A DNA stretch of 64,000 nt from contig NZ_KB893626.1 of NCBI RefSeq assembly GCF_000374125.1, forward strand, positions 248,001-312,000, in the 5' to 3' direction. The translations under genes were made by a program, and so were the position numbers. The notes beneath the pieces are model-generated. The model searched no databases and was not told the DNA's origin. It was given only the letters and a program-made list of their open reading frames with translations. The DNA is from Niabella aurantiaca DSM 17617. Its GTDB lineage: Bacteria > Bacteroidota > Bacteroidia > Chitinophagales > Chitinophagaceae. Below are positions 43,790-52,705 of the stretch, in pieces. Every line of letters begins with the position of its first letter. The first letter of the stretch is position 1.

Positions 43790-44357
43790 TTAACTGCTCC
43801 AGCATCTCTCTGAGATTTTTACGGGCTTTTAGCAGGTTCGATTTAGATGCGCCCACTGATATACCCAATGTTTTTGCGATTTCTTCATGGCTGAAGCCCT
43901 CAATGGCAAACAGGCTGAAGGTGTTTCTGTATGCCGGGCTTAATTTTTGGATCAGCTTTACCAGGTCCGTGTACGCCATGCCATCGACCGGGCTTCTAAA
44001 GGAGGCTTCACCCGCCTGGTCGGACAGCGTATCCGTCCGTTCTGCTCTTCTTTTAGCAGATTTGTAGTGGTTGATGCCCGTATGAATCATTATTCTTTTA
44101 AGCCAGCTCATAAAAATCTTTGATAAAAGATCCGGATCATCCGGTTCCTGAAAATGAGCGATCCCTCTGAACACCCGAACAAATCCGTCGTTCACCACCT
44201 CCAGCGCGTCTTCCCTGGACGCCGTGTACCTGAAGCAAACGGAAAGTGCAAAACCAAAGTACTGCTCATACAACCGCTTCTGCCAGGAGGGAATGCCCAA
44301 CTTACAGCCACCTACAATACTCGACAGGCTATACTCGGTCTTAGGAGGTACTGACAA
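43782..44357 (-). CDS. ECF-type RNA polymerase sigma factor
   Basis: A 191-aa sigma-70 family member with region 2 (YEQYFGFALSVCFRYTASREDALEVVNDGFVRVF, read across residues 29-62) and region 4 (LSPAYRNTFSLFAIEGFSHE, then IAKTLGISVGASKSNLLKAR). No ATG is available near the conserved start, so the TTG at 44357 is used. It overlaps the next gene, whose N-terminus looks like an anti-sigma region. Confidence 0.9.
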   Translation of the reverse strand: MSVPPKTEYSLSSIVGGCKLGIPSWQKRLYEQYFGFALSVCFRYTASREDALEVVNDGFVRVFRGIAHFQEPDDPDLLSKIFMSWLKRIMIHTGINHYKSAKRRAERTDTLSDQAGEASFRSPVDGMAYTDLVKLIQKLSPAYRNTFSLFAIEGFSHEEIAKTLGISVGASKSNLLKARKNLREMLEQLNE

Positions 44358-44486
44358 ACACTATGAATGAGGTTATGAAATGGTTTATATATAAATACAT
44401 ACAGCAATTTTCCAGGGAGGGTTGCCTCGGACGGAAATTTTTTTTTTGCTGGGAGGGAGCATGGGAAAAGACGGGTTTAAAGCGTT

Positions 44487-46271
44487 TTACACAGAAGCCT
44501 GCCGGGTTTCCTGCTGCTCGAACTGCATTTTATGCAGGCGTGCATAGAACCCGTTTTGCAGCATCAGCTCCTCATGCGTGCCCATTTCTACCAGAACGCC
44601 TTTGTCCAGCACCATTATTTTATCTGCCTTGCGGATGGTACTCAACCGGTGGGCGATGACAATGGAGGTACGCCCCTTTACGAGTGTATCGGTAGCTTTT
44701 TGGATGAGCAGCTCACTTTCCGTGTCGATCGAGGAAGTGGCCTCATCCAGGATCAGGATGGAAGGATCATACAACAGGGCGCGGATAAAAGAAAGCAGCT
44801 GCCGCTGCCCCAGGGACAAAGTAGCCCCCCGTTCTTTTACATTATAATCATACCCACCCGGCAGCCGCATGATAAAATCGTGCATATCGATCATTTTTGC
44901 GGCGGCAATGACCTGCTCCCGAGAAATGTGCGGATTCCGGAGGGTTATATTATCCAGAACGGAGCCGGAAAACAGGAATACATCCTGTAGTACCACCCCG
45001 ATATTTTTCCGCAGGTATCCGGGCGATAATGTGTGAATGTCTGTTCCGTCTATGCGGATACTGCCTTTCTGGATCGTATAAAAGCGGTTCAGCAGGTTCG
45101 TAATGGTCGTTTTTCCACTGCCGGTATGACCTACAATGGCGACTGTTTGCCCTGGCTGAATATGGAAGCTCAGGTCTTTCAGCACCCATTTGTCGTTTAC
45201 ATAAGCAAAAGAAACGTCATCGAAATCAACAGCGCCCGAAACACGGTGCGCCGGGTCCTTATAGCCCCCGGCGGGCGGTACATCGGTATCCGGGTTATCC
45301 AGCACCGAAAAGATACGGTCGCTGGCGATAATGCCCATCTGAACGGTATTGAATTTATCGGCCAGCATCCGTAACGGGCGAAAAAGCAGGTTCAGGCAGA
45401 GAATAAAGGAAACGATCACCCCCTGCTGGCCCTGTTTTAACTCCAGGGCCTCCCGGGCCGTGTACCAGATCACCAGCCCTATCGACAATGCCAGCACGAT
45501 TTCGATCACGGGGAAAAAGACCGAATAAGCAAAGATGGAGCGGATATTGGCATTGCGGTGTTGCCTGTTGATCGCATTGAATTTTTCAAATTCCTTTTTT
45601 TCCGCATGAAAGGCCTGCACCACGCTCATGCCGGACAGGTGCTCCTGAACAAAGGCATTGAGCGCTGCCACTGCATTCCTGACCTTGAAAAAAGAGCGGT
45701 TGATGCTTTCCTTAAAATAATAGGTGGCAATGATCATGATGGGGAAAGGAATCAGTGCAATGAGCGTGAGCTTCCAGTCGATCCAGAACATATACAGCAA
45801 TACACAAAGGATCGAAAGCAGGTCGGCAATAATAGGGATCAGCCCATCGGAAAATATCTCGTTAATGGACTCAATATCGTTGATGGTACGGGTGGTGAGG
45901 GTTCCGATGGGCGTGCGGTCAAATTGCCGGAGATTCAATCGGAGGATCTTGTTGTAGACCGTATCCCGCATATCTTTTACTACAGCCTGCCCGAGCCAGG
46001 CCGTTGTAAAAGAAAAAGAAAAACGCATGGCTGTTTCTATGAGGATGATCACCAGCTGGATCAGCGTTACATATACAACCATCCGGGGTATGGAATGTGT
46101 GATGTAATCGTCTACCGTAAGCTGGATCAGCATCGGGCGTACCGGGGTGATCACTGCCAGAAGAATTGCCAGAATAACAGACAGGTAAAATTTTCTCTTG
46201 TACGGAGCCGCGTATTGAAAAACCCGCCTGACCTTTGAAATATCAAAAAAAGCTTTTTTTGAATCCGCCAT
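44487..46271 (-). CDS. ABC transporter, fused permease and ATPase (MsbA-like)
   Basis: A 594-aa half-transporter that would function as a homodimer. It has six membrane helices (about residues 20-320), then an ATPase with Walker A GHTGSGKTT, Q-loop VLQDVFLFSG, signature LSLGQRQL, Walker B ILILDEATSS and switch His in VIAHRLST. Export of lipid or peptide is likely for this type; the substrate is unknown. It is divergent from the ROK gene. Confidence 0.93.
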   Translation of the reverse strand: MADSKKAFFDISKVRRVFQYAAPYKRKFYLSVILAILLAVITPVRPMLIQLTVDDYITHSIPRMVVYVTLIQLVIILIETAMRFSFSFTTAWLGQAVVKDMRDTVYNKILRLNLRQFDRTPIGTLTTRTINDIESINEIFSDGLIPIIADLLSILCVLLYMFWIDWKLTLIALIPFPIMIIATYYFKESINRSFFKVRNAVAALNAFVQEHLSGMSVVQAFHAEKKEFEKFNAINRQHRNANIRSIFAYSVFFPVIEIVLALSIGLVIWYTAREALELKQGQQGVIVSFILCLNLLFRPLRMLADKFNTVQMGIIASDRIFSVLDNPDTDVPPAGGYKDPAHRVSGAVDFDDVSFAYVNDKWVLKDLSFHIQPGQTVAIVGHTGSGKTTITNLLNRFYTIQKGSIRIDGTDIHTLSPGYLRKNIGVVLQDVFLFSGSVLDNITLRNPHISREQVIAAAKMIDMHDFIMRLPGGYDYNVKERGATLSLGQRQLLSFIRALLYDPSILILDEATSSIDTESELLIQKATDTLVKGRTSIVIAHRLSTIRKADKIMVLDKGVLVEMGTHEELMLQNGFYARLHKMQFEQQETRQASV

Positions 46272-46359
46272 GGGCCTGCAAGATAATTATTCTGGGCGCA
46301 ATTTTTTTTAAAAAAGAGCCGTAAACTTGTATATCTTTCGTGCTTCAAAAAGAAATCTT

Positions 46360-47052
46360 ATGGCATCCATAACACTGGCTATTGATATCGGCGGCTCCAA
46401 GGTAAAAGGGTGTACCCTTAATGAGCAGGGCGCCATTGTGCAGGAATATACCAAACTGCCAACCCCCGTTCCGGCCACGCCGGAAAACCTTGTGCACACG
46501 ATAAAAGAGCTGGTGAAAGATTTCCGGTATGACCAGGTATCTGCCGGGTTCCCGGGCTATGTAAGAAATAATATTGTGTACACGGCGCCTAACCTCGGCT
46601 CCCAGTACTGGCATAAAATTGATCTGGCCAGCCTTCTGACAGCGGGCCTTGGAAAGCCTGCCCGGGTGGTAAACGATGCGGATATGCTGGGGCTGGGCTG
46701 TATTGCCGGGAAAGGCTTTGAAATGATGATTACCCTGGGAACCGGTTTTGGCACATCATTTTTCCTGGACGGGAAGCTTCTGCCCCACCTGGAGATCGGT
46801 CAGCATCCCTGCTTTAATAACAAGACGTATGACCAGTATATTGGTCAGCGGGCCTATGACGACCTGGGGAAAAAGGAGTGGAACAAACGGCTGCACGCCG
46901 TATTGCGGATCTTACAAACGACGTTCAACTATGACCATTTATTCATCGGCGGCGGGCTGGCAAAAAAAATAACGCTGGAGCTGAAAGAGAATATGACCAT
47001 TGTTTCCAATATCGATGGTATCGATGGCGGGGTACGGTTGTGGAAGCAATAA
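46360..47052 (+). CDS. ROK family kinase, polyphosphate-glucokinase-like
   Basis: A 230-aa sugar kinase. The N-terminal phosphate-binding motif LAIDIGGSKVKG and the catalytic Asp in VVNDADMLGLG are clear, as are TLGTGFGTSFF and EIGQHP. The short length and the lack of the long Cys-rich zinc motif of classical ROK repressors resemble polyphosphate glucokinases, but the phosphate donor is not certain. The start is ATG 46360. Confidence 0.85.
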   Translation: MASITLAIDIGGSKVKGCTLNEQGAIVQEYTKLPTPVPATPENLVHTIKELVKDFRYDQVSAGFPGYVRNNIVYTAPNLGSQYWHKIDLASLLTAGLGKPARVVNDADMLGLGCIAGKGFEMMITLGTGFGTSFFLDGKLLPHLEIGQHPCFNNKTYDQYIGQRAYDDLGKKEWNKRLHAVLRILQTTFNYDHLFIGGGLAKKITLELKENMTIVSNIDGIDGGVRLWKQ

Positions 47053-47054
47053 TT

Positions 47055-47080
47055 TGTTCCAGGTTTAACGTTCCAAGTTC
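47055..47080. repeat. Reverse-oriented GGTTTAACGTTCC repeat unit
   Basis: CCAGGTTTAACGTTCCAAGT just after the ROK gene reads on the other strand as ACTTGGAACGTTAAACCTGG, related to the TAAACCTG tracts at 14133-14174 and 24091-24120. Confidence 0.35.
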
Positions 47081-47224
47081 AAATTAAATCCATTTTTGTG
47101 TTTTGTGCTGGATGTGTTTTTGAGGTTCAACGTCAAATGTCTGATAGCTGCGGAATATCGGACAGAGGATGTATCACCGGAAATAATGGAATCTTCATTT
47201 TCAAATCCACGCATTCTCACATTA

Positions 47225-49426
47225 TTAAATATCTTCTTCGCCCGTTTCTTTTTTGTAGGCTTTGATAAACAGGGCTCCCAGGTTTTTATACGGGGGAATA
47301 TAGTCCTCCATTCCGGTAATATGCGCAGCCGCCCTGAACTCCTTCCAGAAAGGGATCCAGTCAATGTCTTTTTTGTTACGCAATGTTTCCAGGAAGATCC
47401 GGATAAATGGTAAGTTAATATCCCGGTAACCGGTTTGCTTGGACGAAATAATGTGTGCGTCCGACGACCTCCTCAGGATAGAATCGATCAGGTTAAAGCC
47501 GCCGCAGGAGCCCATGAACACCACCCGGTTCGTAGGGCTTACATAGCCTACGCTGGTCATGGCATGATAGCTATGCCCCCTGTGGAAGGTAACGGTCGGA
47601 GACAGATTGTTTTTTTCAAGATATTCTTCCATGGCTGTTTGTGCCACGTAATCCTGGTCTTCTTCGTTGGGCAGCGGGCGGTTGGCATACACATAAACCG
47701 GTACCCCGCTGGTGGTCTTGGCCACTACAAATTTGCTGTTGCTCTGGTCCACCCTCCATTTAGGATCGTTTGTGAAAGTGCGCACGAAAATATCGAAGTC
47801 CATTCTCCCGTCCTCATCCCCGTAAAAGAACATCTGGGTGATGACTTCCCCCTTTTCATTGCTCAGCTTTGAAAACGGTACCGAGTAAACCGGTGGAATA
47901 CCCAGGTCTTTGGTGAGGTTGACGTTATTGGCTGGGTTGGCAGACATGAACAGCTTGTAAAGAATGGTATAGATGGCGATCCCTCTTTGATTGCCGTTGC
48001 GCCGGTTCAGATCCAGGTTCTTCTTAATGTTCGTCAGCATTTGCTTTGCCAGGTCCGGGAGGGTTTCATAAAGGCTGGCATAGGAATCGGCCACATCCAC
48101 CCCGTCTTCCAGCCCTTTGGATTTTTCCAGTCCGCTTGCAAAGGTTACCATCAGGTTGCGCGCATCATTATCATTCTTAAATGTCGAAAAAAAGTTTTTC
48201 AGCGTGTTATAGGATGCTGCCTGGCTGATGAATTTGCGGTAATGGTCAAATGTAAGGCTCAGCAGGAGCGAATCCCCGCGGTTGTTCATTTTACTCATCA
48301 TCAGCGGGTACACGCCGCTCACGTAGCTGCTGGTATAGATCAGCCCATCCGTGAGCACTGCCAGGTAGTACAGCTCCTGTGCATTCAGCGGCTGCAAACA
48401 CCTGAAACGAACAGCATTAGGCGACTCGTGCAGCCCGTTGATCTCAGAAACAAAGTCTTCTGCGGCTTTCCGTTCCAGGCGTTTGGTCAGTTCTGCAAAT
48501 CCGATCGCAGTATCTCCGCTCAAGGCTCTTTTTGCATAATCTACCTGGGTGTTTACCAGTAACCGGTAGTATTTATAACGGTCGTCCTTGGCCGCATCCA
48601 GCTGGGCCGTAGTTATTTTGCCCTTTACCAGGTTATCAAGAAAAGGGAAGTAGATCTGTCCGCTTTTCTGTTGAGACATGGCTACCACCGTTTTTACAAA
48701 ATTGTCATTTTGTATGGACCGGATCTTGTAACCCAGTTTATTATTGGCCTGGGCATATGAGTACAGTTGCTCCGGGTATTGCCGGCCCATCGTTTTGATG
48801 AGGCTGTCTGCCACAGGGGCATCCGGGTAGTCGGTAAGCGCTACAAAGGCTTTATGGGGATACTGGGTACAATATTTCACCAGCAGGATATCTTTTATTT
48901 GTTTGTAGCTGGAATTTTCCTCAAATATGCGGGGAAGGGTGGCGGTGTACACAATATCATAAGGAAAATAGGAGATATAGGACACCAGCGATTCTTTTTT
49001 CTGATTGGCGTCGATCAGTTTTTTATAAAGTGCGATGATCTGGTCAAAATGGGTGGGCCGCACCTCCTTCTTTAGCCATCCGCTGCGCATGTGGCTCAAA
49101 ATGGCTACCAGACCGGAGAGATAACCCGTTTTCATCCGGTTATCGATGCCGGAATTGGTCTCAATTTCATACTGCAGCCAGTCTACCTTTGAAGTGACCG
49201 CTTTTGTAGCGATCTGGCTGGCACTTTCATTATTGTCGATGATAAAACGGTCATCGGCCTTGCCATCGCTGCCCAGCAACAGCTTTTGCTGTTTATTTAT
49301 ATTATCGTGTGAAAGCTGCCGGGTGATGGGAACCGTATATTCGGGTATATCGCCATCTCCGGTCTGTGCAAAAACCTGGGTTATGGATGCGATGATCAAT
49401 CCTAAAACAAAAGCCGATCTTTTCAT
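47225..49426 (-). CDS. Large secreted protein, putative clan CD (caspase-like) peptidase, copy 1
   Basis: A 733-aa protein with a signal peptide (MKRSAFVLGLIIASITQVFAQ). The long N-terminal part (about residues 25-480) looks helical. From about residue 520 there is an alpha/beta region: TQMFFYGDEDGRMDF, YVYANRPL, then VTFHRGHSYH (His615) and, 26 residues on, VVFMGSCGGFNLIDSIL (Cys641), followed by DAHIISSKQTG. A hydrophobic strand ending in His-x-Gly, and another ending in Ser-Cys-Gly-Gly, resembles the His/Cys dyad of clan CD peptidases. This is my inference; the protein has no function I recognise. It is a tandem paralogue of the upstream gene (49528-51780). Confidence 0.8.
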   Translation of the reverse strand: MKRSAFVLGLIIASITQVFAQTGDGDIPEYTVPITRQLSHDNINKQQKLLLGSDGKADDRFIIDNNESASQIATKAVTSKVDWLQYEIETNSGIDNRMKTGYLSGLVAILSHMRSGWLKKEVRPTHFDQIIALYKKLIDANQKKESLVSYISYFPYDIVYTATLPRIFEENSSYKQIKDILLVKYCTQYPHKAFVALTDYPDAPVADSLIKTMGRQYPEQLYSYAQANNKLGYKIRSIQNDNFVKTVVAMSQQKSGQIYFPFLDNLVKGKITTAQLDAAKDDRYKYYRLLVNTQVDYAKRALSGDTAIGFAELTKRLERKAAEDFVSEINGLHESPNAVRFRCLQPLNAQELYYLAVLTDGLIYTSSYVSGVYPLMMSKMNNRGDSLLLSLTFDHYRKFISQAASYNTLKNFFSTFKNDNDARNLMVTFASGLEKSKGLEDGVDVADSYASLYETLPDLAKQMLTNIKKNLDLNRRNGNQRGIAIYTILYKLFMSANPANNVNLTKDLGIPPVYSVPFSKLSNEKGEVITQMFFYGDEDGRMDFDIFVRTFTNDPKWRVDQSNSKFVVAKTTSGVPVYVYANRPLPNEEDQDYVAQTAMEEYLEKNNLSPTVTFHRGHSYHAMTSVGYVSPTNRVVFMGSCGGFNLIDSILRRSSDAHIISSKQTGYRDINLPFIRIFLETLRNKKDIDWIPFWKEFRAAAHITGMEDYIPPYKNLGALFIKAYKKETGEEDI

Positions 49427-49457
49427 AAAAAAACATACTAAAAATTCATGAGATGCG

Positions 49458-49465
49458 CAAAACTA
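49458..49465 (-). promoter_or_regulatory. Possible -7 box between the two large paralogues
   Basis: TAGTTTTG on the minus strand matches TAnnTTTG exactly, 32 nt upstream of the 733-aa gene. No clear -33 TTG is seen. It would allow the downstream copy to be expressed separately. Confidence 0.35.
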
Positions 49466-49527
49466 CCCCCTTTTTTCGCAGTAAGGCAGTTTGCGGTGAT
49501 CTTTTAACAAAACCAAGACGCAAAAAA

Positions 49528-51780
49528 TCAGATATCGGTTTCCCCGGTCTCTTTTTTATAGGCTTTTATGAAAATAGCTCCCAGGTTTTTATAGGGAGGG
49601 ATGTAATCTTCAAACCCCGGAACATTCGCCCGGCCTTTAAATTCTTTCCAGAAGGGGATCCATTCTATGTCTTTTCCCGTACGAAGTTTCTCTGTTAACA
49701 ATAAAAAGAAGGGTTTGTTGATGGCGGTTTTACCAATTTGCTTGGAGGCGATGATATGAGCATCCTCAGACTTCCTTAAAATAGAGTCGATCAGATTAAA
49801 GCCGCCGCAGGAGCCCATAAAGACCAGTTTGGAGCTGGGCGACATATATTCGATGGTAGACGGCGCATAATAGCTGTGACCGCGGTGAATGGTAACGGTT
49901 GGATAAAGGTTATTTTCTTCCAGGTAGGCATTTAGTGCCCGCTGCGCTTTGTCGTCCTCGCCTTTCAGCTCATTCAGCGGGCGGTTGGCATAGATCGATA
50001 CGGGATTCCCTTTCGTTGATTTGATCACCACCCATTGTTTGTTGCTGCGGTCGATCTTCCAGTTGGAGGGGTTGAACATGTTCAGAAAGCCATTAAAAAT
50101 GTTGCGCCCGTCCTGGTCACCGTAAAAAAACACCTGGCTGATCACTGCTCCTTTTTCGTTTGCCAGGCTTTTAAAGCTGACATCATATACCGGGGGGATC
50201 CGCAATTCCTTGGTAAGGTCGATCCGGTTGGAGGAATCCGCCGAAAGGAAAAGATAATTCAGGATGTTGTAAATAGCTACTCCTTTCTTATTGCCTGCCT
50301 GTTTGTTCCGGTTGAGGTTTTCTTTTACATCGTTCAGCATCTGGCCGGCCAGCTCGGGGAGCGTTTCATAAACGCTGGCGTACGAGTCGGCCACGTCTAC
50401 ACCGTCTTCCAGCCCTTCTGTTTTCTCCAGGTTGCTGACAAAGGAGGTCATCAGCTTTTTGGTATCTTCTTTATCGGAAAAGGTGCTCAGAAAATTTTTA
50501 AGGGTATTGTAAGAGGCCGCCTGGCTCAGAAATTTCCGGTAATGATCAAAGTTGACGTTTTTCAGCAATTCATCCCCTTTATTACCGGCTTTCCGCATCA
50601 TCAGCGGGTACACCCCGTTGGTGTAGCTGCTGGTATAAATAAGACCGTTGGTCAGCACTGCTACATAGTACAGCTCCTCTGCACTCAGCGGCTGTATCGC
50701 GCGAAAGCGAATGGCATCGGGACGCTCATGCAGTCCGTTGATGGGAGCAACGAATTCATCTTTGGCTTTTTGTTCCAGTTTGCCCAAAAGGCTCCTGTGA
50801 CCGATTGCCGTATCACCGGCGGAAGCGCGCCTGGAATACTCAATCTGGGTCTGCACCAATAGCCGGAAATACTTTACCGGATTGTTCTTAACGGCATCGA
50901 TATCCTTAATGGTCAGCTTGCCGGTAGCAATGAGGTCCAGGAAGGGAAAGTAGAACTGCCCGCTTTTGTTGTCGCTCCGGGCCATGCTCACGATGCTTTT
51001 TATCAGCGGATCGTCTTCTATGTTCTGGATCTTGTAGCTGAGTTTATTGTTGGCCTGTGCATAATCATAAAGCTGCTGCGGGTATTTGTGGGCCATTACC
51101 CGTATCAGGCTGTCTGCATGCGGAGATTCGGGGTTGGTCCTCAGGGCGGCGAATGTTCGTTGCGGGTATCGCTCGCTTAGTTTCAGCAGAAGCAGGTCCT
51201 TGGTATCGTTGTAGCCCGGATTGTCCTTAAAGACCCTGGGCAAAATAGCGGTATAGGCAATATCGTAGGGAAGAAAACGGATCACCGGTGCCACAGACCG
51301 TTTATTCCGGTCGGCTTCTATACACTTTTTATAGGTAGTGATGATCTGCGGCAGGTAGGCCGCATCCACCTGACTTCGTCTCCATCCGGTTTTTACGTAG
51401 CGGAGAATATCGGAGATCCCTGACAGATAATTTGCCTTAAGTCGCTGATTCATAGCGGGGTCTGACTCGATTTCATATTGCAGCCAGTCTACCTTTTTGG
51501 TAACGGCATCGCTTACGGCACTGTTTACCTGGCTGTCAGAAGAAACGTTGAGCAGGGCATCGGTCTTTCCATCGCTGGCCAATAAGGCTTTCTGGTCGGC
51601 ATCTACCGTTTCATGCAGTTTCAGGCGGATCATGGCAGGTGTGTAGGCCGGGATGGTATCCACCACTACTTCAACGGGAGCCGGCTGGCGCTTTTTTTTT
51701 CGTTTGGATCGTCTTTGTGCATCTACTTGTACGGATAATAAAAGCAGTAAAAGAAAGGGTATCAGTTTCTTTATATACAT
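49528..51780 (-). CDS. Large secreted protein, putative clan CD (caspase-like) peptidase, copy 2
   Basis: A 750-aa protein with a signal peptide (MYIKKLIPFLLLLLLSVQVD) followed by a very basic stretch (RRSKRKKKRQ). It aligns with the downstream paralogue along its length, and in the last 122 residues the two agree at about two thirds of positions. The putative dyad is conserved exactly: VTIHRGHSYY (His632) and LVFMGSCGGFNLIDSILR (Cys658), again 26 residues apart, then DAHIIASKQIG. Both end KKETGEXDI. The start is ATG 51780; a longer frame to 51828 would put residues in front of the signal peptide. No function is known to me. Confidence 0.8.
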   Translation of the reverse strand: MYIKKLIPFLLLLLLSVQVDAQRRSKRKKKRQPAPVEVVVDTIPAYTPAMIRLKLHETVDADQKALLASDGKTDALLNVSSDSQVNSAVSDAVTKKVDWLQYEIESDPAMNQRLKANYLSGISDILRYVKTGWRRSQVDAAYLPQIITTYKKCIEADRNKRSVAPVIRFLPYDIAYTAILPRVFKDNPGYNDTKDLLLLKLSERYPQRTFAALRTNPESPHADSLIRVMAHKYPQQLYDYAQANNKLSYKIQNIEDDPLIKSIVSMARSDNKSGQFYFPFLDLIATGKLTIKDIDAVKNNPVKYFRLLVQTQIEYSRRASAGDTAIGHRSLLGKLEQKAKDEFVAPINGLHERPDAIRFRAIQPLSAEELYYVAVLTNGLIYTSSYTNGVYPLMMRKAGNKGDELLKNVNFDHYRKFLSQAASYNTLKNFLSTFSDKEDTKKLMTSFVSNLEKTEGLEDGVDVADSYASVYETLPELAGQMLNDVKENLNRNKQAGNKKGVAIYNILNYLFLSADSSNRIDLTKELRIPPVYDVSFKSLANEKGAVISQVFFYGDQDGRNIFNGFLNMFNPSNWKIDRSNKQWVVIKSTKGNPVSIYANRPLNELKGEDDKAQRALNAYLEENNLYPTVTIHRGHSYYAPSTIEYMSPSSKLVFMGSCGGFNLIDSILRKSEDAHIIASKQIGKTAINKPFFLLLTEKLRTGKDIEWIPFWKEFKGRANVPGFEDYIPPYKNLGAIFIKAYKKETGETDI

Positions 51781-51964
51781 AAAACACAAGTTACACGGCC
51801 TGTTTAAGAATATTTGGTTAAAATTCATGCAAAATTTATACCATGATACCAGACTGCTGAAAACGAGCTGTTTCCCGTGTCATTTTATGGTAAGCAGAAA
51901 ATTAATTTATTATTAACTCTGCACAATCCGGATCGTTAAAAGCCTCAGATCAAAAAAATACGGT

Positions 51965-51972
51965 TAGGTTTG
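51965..51972 (+). promoter_or_regulatory. Likely -7 box for the response regulator
   Basis: TAGGTTTG matches TAnnTTTG exactly, 17 nt before the ATG at 51990. A convincing -33 TTG is not seen. Confidence 0.45.
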
Positions 51973-51989
51973 CTTTAAATTTCTGTTAA

Positions 51990-52667
51990 ATGGAGCACAA
52001 GGGCTATAAAATACTGGTGGCGGATGACGAACCCGATATCCTGGATATTTTATCATACAACCTGATAAAAGAAGGCTATGATGTTACCACGGCCAGGGAT
52101 GGTGAGGAAGCCATTGACCAGGCCAACAGGGTTAAGCCGCACCTGATCGTTCTGGATATGATGATGCCCAAGAAAACCGGGGTTCAGGTTTGCCAGGTAC
52201 TAAGAGCACAATCGGCCTTTAAAGATACACTGATCATGTTTCTTACGGCATTGAATGATGAATCTACCCAGATCCGCGGGTTGGAAACGGGTGCCGATGA
52301 CTATGTAAACAAACCGGTAAGCCCAAAAGTATTGCTGAGCAGGGTAAGCGCTTTGCTGCGCCGCATTCATAAAGAAGACAGCAAAGTTATCAAAGTAGGA
52401 CCGGTGACCATTGATCCTGAGAAATTTGTGGTGCTGAATGGCGACAAAGAGATTATACTGGCAAAAAAAGAATTTGAGCTGCTTTACCTGCTGGCCTTAA
52501 AGCCCGGACGTGTATTCCTGAGAAATGAAATTTTAAACGCTATCTGGGGAAATGATGTAATTGTGGGAGACCGTACCATTGATGTGCATATCCGGAAAAT
52601 AAGACAGAAGCTGGAGCTGGATTGCATTACAACGGTGAAAGGGGTCGGGTATAAATTTGAGGTATAA
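51990..52667 (+). CDS. OmpR/PhoB-family response regulator
   Basis: A 225-aa two-domain regulator. The receiver has the acidic pocket DDE, phospho-Asp56 (IVLDMMMPKK), Thr in FLTALND and Lys in NKPVSPK. The C-terminal winged helix contains KEFELLYLLALKPGRVFLR and RTIDVHIRKIRQKLE. The kinase gene follows 38 nt downstream. The pair resembles PhoB/PhoR, but no phosphate genes are nearby. Confidence 0.95.
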   Translation: MEHKGYKILVADDEPDILDILSYNLIKEGYDVTTARDGEEAIDQANRVKPHLIVLDMMMPKKTGVQVCQVLRAQSAFKDTLIMFLTALNDESTQIRGLETGADDYVNKPVSPKVLLSRVSALLRRIHKEDSKVIKVGPVTIDPEKFVVLNGDKEIILAKKEFELLYLLALKPGRVFLRNEILNAIWGNDVIVGDRTIDVHIRKIRQKLELDCITTVKGVGYKFEV

Positions 52668-52705
52668 CAGGATGCCGGTTTCCGGAATTATTTAATGGAT
52701 TGATC

